Shown: positions 45,518 through 57,138 of the stretch, piece by piece | Numbering within the stretch: position 1 is the stretch's first letter | Layout of the letters: each line of letters begins with the position of its first letter | Source: Hygrocybe punicea | Taxonomy: Eukaryota > Basidiomycota > Agaricomycetes > Agaricales > Hygrophoraceae | Direction: 5' to 3' | NCBI GenBank assembly: GCA_963556145.1 | Contig: OY744470.1 | Span: 2,294,001 to 2,358,000 of the forward strand | DNA length: 64,000 nt | Notes under the pieces: model-generated | Databases searched by the model: none | The model's input: the letters and a program-made list of their open reading frames with translations, nothing else | What the model was told of the DNA's origin: nothing | Made by a program: the position numbers and the translations under genes

Positions 45518-46545
45518 TAGTGAATGGCATGGGTAACCCCTGGGTAATTCCAGGGGTACCCGTACCCGTACCTGTTGAAAACCCATACCCACCCTCGGGG
45601 TACGGGTTTTGTCATGGGTGCTCACATTCCAAGCCGAGGGTTACCCAGGACCTGTACCCATGGCGGGTAACCCTCGGGTCTCTCTTATTTTTGCCAGCCC
45701 ACACCACCTATTCGACCTTGCAACACCGGATGCATGTCAATTGACGTGTCACCATGTGTTCACGAGGTGGAACAGGCTGTTTGTGAGGTGGAACAGGCTG
45801 GCCTGGCATGGTGCGCCGATCCAGACATATTGATGGGCATACGGAGGCTGCGTCATTGGACGCGTGGGCCATAGTTGTTACCGGTGGTCCTGGGCTGGGG
45901 GAATTGCCAGTAAGTGGAAGATGAATAGATTCATTGTCGACTCACCTGGCAACTGGGGGTGGGTGCACCACTCCCCCGGGCTTGCTTTGCTTGGCATTGC
46001 CGCTGTGGCCCTTGCGCTCGCCGTCGCTATTGTTGTTGTTGTTGTTTTAGTTGTCATCGTCGTGTTAGTTGTCGTCGTTTGTGTCATTGACTCACCTGGC
46101 AACTGGAGTCACCCGGGCTTGCTTTGCTTGGCATTGCTGCTGTGGCCCTTGCAGTCACCATTGCAGTTATTGTCATCGTTGTTTTAGTTGTTGTCGTTTG
46201 CATCGTTGTCGTTTTTGTCGTTGTCGTTTCATTGTGGCCATTTGCAGCTGCATTTGCATTGGCGTTTCTTGGGTGAAGCTGTAGTTGTATCTGGAAATTT
46301 CATAAGCAATGATGTAAAAGAAAGGAAACAACTTACCTTGAGCAGAGACCAGCTTCATACCAGTCTCTGCCTTGTCGTTCAACGCATTGCGTTCAAGTTG
46401 AATGCAACGCGTCACTTGTGTGACCTGGTTCACGGGTTACCCATCATGGGTACGGGTACAGCCGCGGGTCACAAAAGTGTGACCCAGACCCGGACCCATG
46501 GCTAAACTCGTGGCAAAACCCGCAGGTTTACCCATACCCATTGAT
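45518..46545. mobile_element. Candidate hAT-like repeat element with GGGTACCC subterminal motifs
   Basis: The left end TAGTGAATGGCATGGGTAA resembles the MITE at 40071. The right end complement is AATGGGTATGGGTAAACC. Both 120-bp ends are packed with CCCGTACC/GGTACGGG copies. The interior holds two copies of a block starting GACTCACCTGGCAACTGG (45940, 46090) followed by GTTGTYGTC runs. I find no target duplication, so the boundaries are approximate. Confidence 0.5.
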
Positions 46546-46622
46546 ACGCAGTCTCTCCCTTGGGGCACGGAATCTCTCATAGGATCCAATTCTACTTTCC
46601 CTACAACTCTTCCGTGTCCCGT

Positions 46623-48307
46623 TGGAGTAGTGGGACCTGCCAGTCACGTGACCAGGCTCCCACGGTTGACCTAGTTAGTAGCCTTCCCGATGTAGTAGTA
46701 GTCCATCATCCTTCCTATCCAGTCGACCTTTCCCTCGAGTCCTGCGTGAGCCCCCGGAGTGGTACCTCGGTACCACTCCAACGTGGTGATGAGAGTGTTC
46801 TTCGACTCCACGCCTCTCTCTTTTTCTCTCGGGTTCCCACTCCTTACGACTTTCTCGCGAGACGACCTTTTTTCGGCCTCACCACCCACTGCTGCGCAAC
46901 CGCGCATTTTCTCTTCACTCACGGCCGTACAACACTCAAATTACCCCCCGGTGCACATGTTCAACCCAATAGGGCCCCGCGTCGCCCCCCGTTGACCCAA
47001 AAAACACGCCCGCGACCCTTCTCAGCACCCAAGCGGCAGGCCACGTCACTTTTTTCGACCCCCCGAATTTCCACTTTCTTCAGACCCAGCCATGTCCAGA
47101 CAACCCCCCGCAACTTCGTTCGACGTTCCGGAGCCCCGCGTTCCCCATCAGGATCCCACGTAGCCCGCTACTGCGAGTTTAGGACAACCCAATGAAAATC
47201 GCAGCGCCGCCGCACGGACCCCGTTTCTCGTCACCCCCACCCCTACACGGACCCATTCGACTCCCCGCACACTCGTCCCACCGGCCAGGACCCCCCGTCC
47301 CCCTCCATTGCGCCAAACGAGCCCCCGCCGTCGTTTCCAGACACCTGGGCCAGGCGCCACGTCACCATCGCGCGGCCCCGTTCCGCCAACATACACAGCC
47401 CCAGACCGACTCACGAAGCTCGCGGCACACCCGCTCACCATCCCGGAGCACCCCACCTCACTCCAATACCGCGAATGGACCGTCCCCGCCGTTCCCAGAC
47501 CCCCACCGCGTCCCGCCACGTCACCACCCCGGCCAGTTCCTAACACCATACCTGGCCCCGCGAACCCTCGTTCAGCTCCCTGCGGCATCGTTCTCGACCT
47601 GGACGAGCCACCCCGATCTCTTCACGTGATACGCCAACCCCCTTCGCGTCGGGATACTATGCCTTGTTAAGTACAACCCTATGCCCCGTCAGTATTATAG
47701 CTTTTATTATAGCCTCGTCCCCCGTTCCCCCCATACTGGATGTCAATCACGGTCTACCTACAAGCCGTCACTACACTACGTTCACGCACCCGTTTACCCA
47801 ATCTCCGCCAATACAGTTATATTTTGGACCACCTGAACCTTCACACTGTGCTAAGTACTTGCTAGGACGATTCGAGGGATCTTTGGCCTTGCGTTGTGAG
47901 CCCGAACCCTTGCGAGGGAGGCATTCGAAGAGTATTGAGTTTGAAGAGAGTCTTGTATAGTCTGGTCATCTACCGCCCCCTGCGCGAGGATGACTTCCCG
48001 CTTCACGATATAAGGCCCCGGCCTTGATTCGAGGCATTCTGAGGGACTGGGAGTTGTGGCTTGAGAGTTTTTTGGTCTGTTTTGTTTGTTTTGTGTTCTT
48101 TTCTGTAGCAGTTGGCGACGAGGGCGTCGCCATGAGGAAAAGGGGCACTTGGAGTAGTGGGACCTGCCAGTCACGTGACCAGGCTCCCACGGTTGACCTA
48201 GTTAGTAGCCTTCCCGATGTAGTAGTAGTCCATCATCCTTCCTATCCAGTCGACCTTTCCCTCGAGTCCTGCGTGAGCCCCCGGAGTGGTACCTCGGTAC
48301 CACTCCA
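46623..48307 (+). mobile_element. Small LTR retrotransposon, 1685 bp, identical LTRs
   Basis: The direct repeats at 46623-46780 and 48150-48307 are both 158 bp and appear identical. They start TGGAGTAGTGGG and end GGTACCACTCCA (TG...CA). A 4-bp duplication, CCGT, flanks the element (46619-46622, 48308-48311). A purine tract GAGGAAAAGGGG precedes the right LTR. The LTR contains the palindrome GTCACGTGAC. The internal 1369 bp is far too short for gag-pol, so the element is non-autonomous (TRIM or internally deleted). Confidence 0.85.
47092..47670 (+). pseudogene. Gag-like Pro/Arg-rich ORF inside the small LTR element
   Basis: From ATG 47092 (MSRQPPATSFDVPEPR) a single frame runs to 47670 apart from one TAG at 47161-47163. 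It is very rich in Pro, Arg, Thr and Ser. Position and composition fit a gag N-terminus, but no zinc knuckle is present. Confidence 0.4.
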
Positions 48308-50375
48308 CCGTGTACATGTGAAACATCAGCGCGCCACCCGCGACTTGCACGACTTACGCCAATCGACGCGCGCGTGACTGCGACATCTTCGCTGTATCTT
48401 AACCGTGCAACCCGGTCTCAATATGCTGAAACACGACCATTAAACACGTCCTATACGTTCGGACACCAAGTCCGATACCAGAAATGTAATTCATCTGGTT
48501 TATCTTCATCCTTTCGCCGACTTTCATGTGATATTCACTGTTATTTCAAATCCTTCACTATTCCATTCCCGTTTCGTCGCTTTTATGTGATATTTTGCTG
48601 CATTTCTATTTCACTCATCCACCCTTAAACCCCTATCCCTTTAGAATATAAAAAATGTCCTGTAGTAGAAAATAAATGAAGAAGAACCCAGTTCTCCCCT
48701 CCCCACTAGTTTGCATCTTAAGTTTAAAAATCCAGTCATTCCTACTCAAATCTGCGTTTTTTCTTGTTGCGTACTCTCCGCTATCGCAACCTAAGTCATA
48801 GTGTAGAACCCTCGTTTCGTCGCGTCATCACTGCGTATCGCGCTGTCATCTAGGACACGCATTTGTTTATTTGATCGTGCATATTATCGTGCATTATCGT
48901 GTTATTGTCAGGAGTGTCCCAAGTCCCATTCACACCTTTGCAATGTTTTCATCTTTTATTATCTCTTTATCTGGGGTCATAGACGTGGAAACCGTATCAC
49001 CGTGCCATTCACTAGTCATATTCTATTCAAACTCAGAGGATGCCAGGCTTTTGCCAGCTGTTCAACATAGACCCTGACTGCATGTCCTACCTAGTGTTGC
49101 TCAACTCAGCTGGTCAGAAAAAGCTGATCCCGGTTCTGATTTTTTGGTGCACAACCAGCTTTCTCACAGGCTAATATTTTGTAGTTATACCCCTGATTTT
49201 TCATCATTCCCCCATGCAAGTATGCTCACCTGACTCCCTGCAACCTCGTCCCACATCCTAGAGTATTTACCATCCCTTTGCCACCCCACATGAGACACCC
49301 CCAGAGTTTTTCCACATTGTCTTAGGTTCACCCCCAGTTTAACATAGTTCCCCACCTCGCATCCATCCATTCAAATTCCCTACAGCCTCATTCAACACCC
49401 TAGGACCTACCACTACCACTGTGTTCACCTACCCCTACCCCATGCCACACCACCACTTCACAAGACCCCACATTTTTTGTGAGTTATGCTCTGAGCACAG
49501 GTGGTTTGGTCAATAAGCGGTGCTCTTAAGCTGGTGGTGGCATTTACTGGGGGAATGCCAGTTGGCAGCATTTCATAAGTCCTCGACAGAGTTTGAGTTT
49601 GAGTTTGAGTTTTAGGATCTTTGTGAGTTTTCGGGTTTTTTGGCTTCAGTGGTGAGGACACCACTGTTTTGTTCAAGGCGGGTAGATGTAGTAGGAGGTC
49701 ACATGATAGGATTACATGGTTCATAGGACTACTTAGTAGCGATCACACTGTAGTAGAGACTCAGCTTATCATACCACCATGCACCCATGACACCCTGAGT
49801 GGGCACCCCCTGCCTACTCCACTGTTCCCGTTGACCCGTTGACGTTCCCGCTCTTGTTCCCATTGGCATTCCTGTTCGTGTTCCTGTTCCCCCAGTCTCA
49901 TTCTCGTTCCTGTTCCCATTTGTGTTCTCATTCTCGTGGGCATGGATGTGGATGTCGTAGGTAATAGTCAGTAACAGAATATAAAAATTTTAAAATTAAA
50001 ATTAAAAAAACATACTGTGTTATGTGAATGTTTGTTTCACCAAGAATTACCGGAGTTGACTTTGTTCAGGTACCTTCTTGTTGTTCGTGGGTTTCTAATA
50101 TCTAAATAACCTATCAGGAAGGGGTTTTTGGGTATATGTACTATATGAATCAATAGAATGTAATAGTGAGGTCTCTTCAATTAAGAATTGAGACTTTGAG
50201 TAGGGATGAATAGCAATTGGGTGTGTGATGTACTGAAATAATATATATTCACTACTGGAATATAAAAATATGAATGAATGAATACTGATAACAATATTCA
50301 CCAGTTGAATATGGACGGTTTTGGCTACAGGGCCTATTCAATCAAGAGTATCTCTGGGTATTATAATATCTGACT
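48308..50375. other. No recognisable gene
   Basis: 48308-49080 is moderately GC-balanced, without a conserved frame. 49540-49760 has an LTR-like look (AGGTCACATGATAGGATTAC, CTTAGTAG) but no partner. 49790-49940 is low-complexity GTTCCCGTTC/TTCCTGTTCC sequence like the interiors of the nearby hAT-type elements. Confidence 0.35.
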
Positions 50376-50377
50376 TA

Positions 50378-51742
50378 CAGCCGTTTTTGTAATTGTTGGC
50401 AGTAACTCAGCTTTTTTCAATCAGTTAAAAAAATATGGACTTCGTAGAATTTTGAATGCTGAGTTGTTTATCTCATGAGATACTGCATGGATTGGGATGG
50501 TTATGGAGGGAAAGTTGTACTATTTCTTAAGGGCTAACAATTCCTGTAATTACATTTGGACAATATTCAGTGTATGGTGAGTTGTGGATGAAATAAAAGG
50601 TAAACCAGTGTTTTTTAACACCCAAAATGATATTGTCACATTATGGCATCAAATGAACTCCTATAAAGAAGATTGTAAGGGGGAAGTTGTTCATTTTTTC
50701 AAGGGCTAGAAGTGCATATACTGTGTTTTTCTTTATTTTTTCTCCTTTGAGCAATATTTATGATTCATGTCATATTTCAGACCTAATGCAGACAAACACA
50801 GTACAGATGTAATATTGGCTCAAAGGAGAAAAAATAAAGAAAAACACAGTATATGCACTTCTAGCCCTTGAAAAAATGAACAACTTCCCCCTTACAATCT
50901 TCTTTATAGGAGTTCATTTGATGCCATAATGTGACAATATCATTTTAGGTGTTAAAAAACACTGGTTTACCTTTTATTTCATCCACAACTCACCATACTG
51001 AATATTGTCCAAATGTAATTACAGGAATTGTTAGCCCTTACAGCTGTTTTCATCGAGGTGTGGAAACTCCAAAATTTGAAGGTGGCTGTGCATTTCCAAA
51101 TATGTAGTCTGCCGAGATTCCGTGTACAATTTTGTAGCTCCGACTAAGCGGGATACTTGCTTGTTGGTCCAGTGCAATGCACGAGTAAGTGTAGATACAG
51201 AGATGGCAATCTTTCAGTGATCATACAGTTGGTCCTGGATTTCATCAAGAAAGAGTGTTGGGGAGTTTTCAAGAAGGGAGATAATGAAAATGATATCAGA
51301 TGTGATGAATTTGCACCCAAACTGTACTTTACAGGGATTGGAACTTGGAAGTGATGCCATATTTCCAGTGATCTGCAGGGTATACTAAAAACTTCCTGAA
51401 ACCAAGTACCTTACAGATCCTGTTGATAGACATATTGTGCTGGTGCAGTGGGAACAAGCCGCCATGTCGAGCGTTTAGAGTACTTAGTCGGAGCTACAAA
51501 ATTGTACACGGAATCTCGGCAGACTACATATTTGGAAATGCACAGCCACCTTCAAATTTTGGAGTTTCCACACCTCGATGAAAACAGCTGTAAGAAATAG
51601 TACAACTTTCCCTCCATAATCATCCCAATCAATGCAGTATCTCATGAGATACACAACTCAGCATTCAAAATTCTACTAAGTTCATATTTTTCTAATTGAT
51701 TGAAAAAAGCTGAGTTACTGCCAACAATTACAAAAACAGCTG
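50378..51742. mobile_element. Mariner-like palindromic MITE A, interrupted by MITE B
   Basis: Ends CAGCCGTTTTTGTAATTG and the complement of CAGCTGTTTTTGTAATTG, with TA on both sides (50376-50377, 51743-51744). The left arm (50378 to about 50750) mirrors the right arm (about 50810-51040 plus 51591-51742). The right arm is interrupted exactly at a TA by element B. Unoccupied length is about 813 bp. No transposase. Confidence 0.85.
51041..51590. mobile_element. Mariner-like MITE B nested in A, 550 bp
   Basis: Ends CAGCTGTTTTCATCGAGG and its complement, with a TA duplication (51039-51040, 51591-51592). Arms of about 112 bp are nearly perfect. The 320-bp centre has an open frame (51157-51354) that I cannot assign. 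Confidence 0.85.
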
Positions 51743-51759
51743 TAAATCTGAAGCTTCAA

Positions 51760-52755
51760 ATGCACATTGGCTACTAGTTCAGGGATATCTTTAATACCTT
51801 TTGAATACTCTGTTTTGTTTAGGATGAAACCTTAACCTTAGAAGTGTATCTAGCTGACTAATGCTGACTAATGAATTGATTGGACTGAGTGAACTGGGTG
51901 AATTCTCCTTGATGACAAGGGGAACTCAGAGAATGATAGAATAAGAGTGAACTAGACTGGATTGCAAGCACTAGCTACTACAATGAGTAACTACTAGTAC
52001 TAAGAGAATGAGGGATCACACTGTGTGAACCCAACTAAGAGTGACTACTGAGTGGTGAGGGGGGAAATCCTACTGACTACTAGAATTTGGGGGCCCTATT
52101 TATACTGTTGGAGAACAATGGGGGACTGAGAACAATGGGAAAGTGAGAACAATAGGACTGAGTCATGAGAACAATGGATGGCATCAAAGAGGCTGTGAAC
52201 AATGGGCTCTATCTCCATTTGGACTGTCTAGAACAAAGGACTGCTCAGAACAATAGACCATTGTCTTTATGTAAGCAGACTATCACAATCACTCTCTGAT
52301 GCATCCTATCTTATCATTATCTTATCATCCTCTTGTTCACATCTTATCTAATCATTTCCCATTATCTAGCTGAGCCGCTTTTGATCAATACAAGTAAACA
52401 AGATTTGTAATCAATCAATTACTGCTAATATAGGTAAGAATGCTAGTTGGGCTTGTCTCCTTGCACACGCAATACAGAGAAATATATAATAAATACTAAT
52501 GAGTGGGGGATGTGCCTCTGTGCACCATACATAAACGGCTAAGTCTGGGCATTGCTAGTGAAGCCATAATAAATGATATAAAGGTAAGCATATATGCTAT
52601 TTGTGTCTGTTCACTAGCATGCGTAATGTGGAAAGGCATAGAATGGGTACTAATGAGTGTAGGTGTGCATCCATAGTGTTGCACTTAAATATCTAAGTCT
52701 GTGGTCTGATGGTAAACCCATGACATTACACCCAAAAACACTTGGGGTCATGACA
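51760..52755 (-). mobile_element. Possible solo LTR
   Basis: Read on the minus strand the sequence has LTR-like traits: a TGTAATGTCATGGG or TGTCATGACCCC start near 52735-52755, a TATAAATAGGG box at about 52100, CT-rich leader sequence with AGTAGTCACTC-type repeats, and a ...CATCCTAAACA end near 51817. No second LTR and no matching target duplication, so this is tentative. Confidence 0.35.
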
Positions 52756-53155
52756 ACTGATGCACATCACCACCCCCTCCATGGCCACCTGTGTTCATCT
52801 GGGTCGTGAAGTTGCTGTTGCCATTGCTGTTGCCATTGATGGTCCCATTCCCTAACCTGTTCCGCCATCCTCGTCCCCATTTGCATTCTTGTTCTTGTTC
52901 TCATTCCCCTAGTGTCATTCCCTGTGCCCTCCCTTTCCCATGTGTGTGGGGTGTTGGGCGTTGGTCATTGTTGTGTTGGACGTTGGTGTTCGTGCTGATG
53001 CGGATTGTGGCTGTGTTGAATTTTCAGGTCATGTGATCATGCGCGTTTGTTGAAAGGTCTGTGCATCATTCATTTTGGGTATATAATTGAGTGCCCACCA
53101 CCATAAACTCTCGGGACATAACCTCCAAACAGTAAATATAAATTATATAATGTAT
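52756..53155. other. Low-complexity stretch
   Basis: GTTGCCATTGCTGTTGCC and TTCTTGTTCTTGTTC type repeats followed by GTTGGTCATT runs. It resembles the interiors of the hAT-type elements; no gene. Confidence 0.4.
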
Positions 53156-53157
53156 TA

Positions 53158-54032
53158 CAGCTGTTTTCATAAACATGTGGAAATGAGAAAAAAGTCAAGT
53201 GTGGTGCAAGCCTGCTGCCACACAGCATTTGACTCTGAGTTTCAAATCTTTGCAGCGCAGATTTTCGACGTATTAGGAAAATATAAGGACTTGACAGAAT
53301 TTTATGTGTTATCTCATGACATACTGAATAGATTTGGATGGTTGTAGAAGGAAAACCTATCTATTCAATCAGAGCTAGCTGCTCATGTAATTATATCCTA
53401 AAAATAATTAGTGCTAAGACAGTTACAGATGAAATACCAATATTTCATCAGCCAAACCCATATGGTAAATAATGACACAACAAGAGCTCAGATTAACATG
53501 ATTGTGGGAAGTAAATTGGTCTGAGTTTTAAGAATTCAAAATTCTTTGGATTGTTCTTGTTAAATTTTTGATAGTATTTACTTCAACTAGACACAAACCT
53601 GATACACACCTAAGAATTCCACAAAAAGTTAACATGAGCAAAATCCCAAGTATTTTGAACTCTTAAAAATCAGACCAATTTACTTCCCACAATCATGTTA
53701 ATCTGAGCTCTTGTTGTGTCATTATTCACCATATGGGTTTGGCTGATGAAATATTGGTATTTCATCTGTAACTGTCTTAGCACTAATTATTTTTAGGATA
53801 TAATTACATGAGCAGCTAGCTCTGATTGAATAGATAGGTTTTCCTTCTAATCCAAATCTATTCAGTATGTCATGAGATAACACATAAAATTCTGTCAAGT
53901 CCTTATATTTTCCTAATACGTCGAAAATCTGCACTGCAAAGATTTGAAACTCAGAGTCAAATGCCGTGCGGCAGCAGGCTTGCACCACACTTGACTTTTT
54001 TCTCAGTTTCTGCATGTTTATGAAAACAGCTG
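53158..54032. mobile_element. Mariner-like MITE C, 875-bp near-perfect palindrome
   Basis: Ends CAGCTGTTTTCATAAACATG and complement, with TA on both sides (53156-53157, 54033-54034). The arms of roughly 430 bp (53158 to about 53580, about 53620-54032) are almost identical, with a small number of substitutions. Shares CAGCTGTTTT with elements A and B. Confidence 0.9.
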
Positions 54033-54069
54033 TAATCACTATAGCATAAATGGGATGCTTAGGCATTGC

Positions 54070-54360
54070 TATAAATGGTCATAATTCCTGGTGAATTCCT
54101 GGTGGGATTCATCAGGACTCCTGGTAAAGTCCTGGTAACCCACATTATAGGTGGTTCCTGGTTCTTTCCTGGTAGTCCTGGTAAATTTACAAGGAATAGT
54201 CCTGGTAAAGTCCCAGTCAATCCCTGGGAATTCCTGGTGAATTTTACCAGGATTCCTTGTAAATTTGAGTGGTGGACTCAGAATTTGGCTGGGAGCCATT
54301 CCTGGCTAGTCCTGGTAAATTCCTGGTAAAAACCCAGTATTCCTGGTGGACTCCAGGAGG
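54070..54360. repeat. Cluster of CCTGGTAAA-type short repeats
   Basis: About 20 copies of TCCTGGTAAA/TCCTGGTGAA in both orientations. This pattern elsewhere in the window marks the subterminal region of hAT-like elements, but I could not find the other end. Confidence 0.55.
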
Positions 54361-55690
54361 ATGTGTGGAGGAGTGTAAAGTGCTCATGTTGGACCTGCAT
54401 TGGACCTGCATTGGTTGTTTTTGGCAGACGCGTGGTGCTGGTGGCATATGAGCCTCTCTGTGTAGGTGTCCTGACATGTCATGCGTGTTGTCCACACAAT
54501 GATGAGCAGGTTGACCCCACATTGGCCACATTGGTGTGTTTTGGTGGTGGTGGTGTGGTGCCATGTTCTGTTATATACGAATAAAAAATCAACAAAAAAA
54601 ACATACCACAAGGGAGTGGTGGTGGATGCACCACCCCCCACTGCTCATTGACTCCCACTCCACCCCGTTCACGTTCGTTTGCATGCATGCACATCTTGGA
54701 CGCGTTGTTGTTGGCATCTGATGTGGCTATCATGGTGGTTGTGGCCATCGTGGTGGCAATCGCCATTGTCATTGTCATTGTGGTGGTTGTGGTTGTGGTT
54801 GTGGTGGCTGTGGATGGTAACTGTAATACTGTAAGTGTGATTTAGTGTCAAATAAATAAAATAAATAAAATAAAATAAAACATATGTGGGTGGCAGGGAG
54901 TACCCTGCCACCTGTTTTGTCCACCTCAGGTGCTCCATGACCCTCATTTGACATATGTTGTGGGCATTGTTGGTGGTTGCAGAAGGTACTTGGGTGACTT
55001 TGGATGTTGGCCAAATGGCCAACTTGGGACTGTCAGTTTGTGGTTCAGACTCAGTTTGAAACCATTTCAGCCCACAGCCAAATCCCCAAACTGGAGACCA
55101 AACTGTTTGGTCTCAGCCAAAATTTCCCAAACCAAAACCAAAACCAGCAGTTTTGAGTCAGTCCAAACCGGGTTTGGATCGGTCTGAGACCGAACTTCCC
55201 CAACACTAGCAAGTGGAAATACAAATGAAGGCCACTGGAATGTGTCAAATGGAAATTATTCAAGCAGGTGCAAGAACCCACATTTTATGGTATGTTCTTT
55301 CCCTAATCCAGAATTAGGATTGACCTCTCCCAATAGCATCACTTTGTTTGTCAGTTTCATAGCTTACTGTTGGTATTAGCTACTGCACCAAATGGAGTAT
55401 GATCTTGCCAATTGCATGAAATACAGAGTGGGAGCGACAAAATCTGGTTGACCCAGGTTACACACTGCTGGAACAATACCTTGACACAATGCAAGGTCTA
55501 CCAAGGCTAGGCCCACTCATCTTCCACGTAAGTTACACTCCATATAACATTGACATAGTCTAAACTAACACATTCGCTAGATTCTACAAACAACATTGCT
55601 CATGAAAGTGCCCATCATCCCCATCTCCATTCAAATCGTCAAGGCCAGCCCCACAGAATGGAGGCTTTCTTGAATGAGATGAAGATGGCA
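54361..55690. other. Repeat debris without a gene
   Basis: 54720-54820 is GTGGTTGTG/GTCATTGTC low complexity. 55020-55207 is rich in CCAAACTG/TTTGGTCTC and ends in CCCCAACACTA, which resembles a hAT right end (complement TAGTGTTGGGG) without a partner. The remainder has no usable frame. Confidence 0.35.
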
Positions 55691-55699
55691 CAATTGAGA

Positions 55700-56175
55700 A
55701 AAGTTGGTGGTATGCAGGGACCCTAACCCAACTCAATTACCCCCCCTGTGTCATGTTCATGTTGAAAATGGGCAATGGGGGCCCCAGTCTGCCGCCTTTG
55801 CCCCAAACCCCACCCTCACCTTTTCAACCTCTAAGACACCCCCTCCCAGATGGTGTTTGACCACCCCCCACTCAACTACACCCCACATCTCATTCATGTT
55901 GAAAACAAGAGGTTGGGGACACCAAATCTGTCACCTCCCCACCCTATGCCCCAACCCCACCCCCACCTCCCCACCTGTTTTCAACCACCCCTGACCTGAG
56001 TAGCCCCCCCGCATCTTATTCACATTGAAAAACAAGGAGATGTGATCCCATTTGTCCAACACCCACAACACCCCTCTTCCCGTCACTTCACCACGCTATG
56101 CCCTGAACCCCCAACCTCACTTGTTCAATATCCACAGCACCCCCACCACCAGTTTTTGACCATTGAGTAGCCCAC
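55700..56175. repeat. About 120-bp C-rich minisatellite
   Basis: Four diverged units, each with a CCACCCC run, a CATCTCATTCATGTTGAAAA-type segment and CACCTCCCCACC. The restart of the sequence after the second N gap falls inside this repeat. Confidence 0.8.
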
Positions 56176-56876
56176 TATTATTAGCCCAATGAAATAAGAT
56201 ATTTTATTAATAAAATGGTTTCATATTTGAGAAGTTCGAATCCTTTAAGAAATGCCTCTTCATTACTCTCATTTCATCTAGTTCATGCTGCTAGAAATGA
56301 CTGTTCAGCAGAAGAATAGAATGTCTTATCATTTTTTTCTGAAAATCTGGGTACAAATAATCAACTATCACAATAATTACATGCACTTGAATAAACCAGT
56401 GCCCAAACATGATATTTGAGTCATTTAATGCATGATATTTCAGTAGAATATTTGAAAGTCTATTGTAATGGCCAATATCATATTGCCATGAATTTACAAG
56501 GTGGTTCAAACATGATATTCCAGAGGAATAATTAAATGTTTATTGTAGTGGCTTGTACTGCATATGGTTCAAAAAGACTGTGACAAAATCATATTTCAGA
56601 GGAATAATTGGGAACCCCATATATACATTGCTTGATTACCTGCAAATCTGAGTATAAACAATCAACTGCCACAATAATTACATGACACTTGAATATATTT
56701 CTATGGCTAGATATGACATTGCAATGGCTTGAAAGTCTGCTTATCAATTATCAACTCCGCCTGAATAGCGGTGCCCCCCGATTTCCTGATGGCATACAAT
56801 AGATTTTTGTGACAGGAATCTAGATATAAGTAACTTAAACAGATTACTCTCTTACACCTTAAGGATATATGCAGTC
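56176..56876. other. AT-rich sequence left of the copia LTR
   Basis: No gene. Repeated short phrases such as CATGATATT and CAATAATTACATG occur, possibly old MITE debris. The stretch recurs exactly at 63033-63733. Confidence 0.4.
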
Positions 56877-57138
56877 TGTCATGATCAGGGGTTTTGAAAT
56901 ATATGGTAGTGCAGTGGTTGTTGACTGCTAAGATATTTATGTGGAATTGAATTATATTTACCTCGGTCTGAGAGGGCTTTTATACTACTAGCTAAATCTA
57001 CTAGAAGTTTCTTGTGGTAAGTAGAATAACTGCTGTGCTTCAGCGTTATTCATTAGACAGGTGTGTTTGAGTTCTGGGGTCACATGATACAGATTAGTAC
57101 TAATCTTTTCTGCAACTATTCGGCCACTATTCCCAACA
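56877..57138 (-). mobile_element. Probable 3' LTR of the second copia element
   Basis: On the minus strand the purine tract AAGGGGGAG ends the pol ORF and is followed at 57138 by TGTTGGGAATAG, a typical copia LTR start. GTATAAAAGCCC (about 56985) is a good TATA box. The end CATGACA at 56877 is my guess. Confidence 0.5.

Noticed and set aside
49085..55207. One large hAT element from TAGTGTTGCTCAAC (49085) to CCCCAACACTA (55207)
   Set aside because: The two ends match only in the first eight bases and I found no 8-bp duplication.
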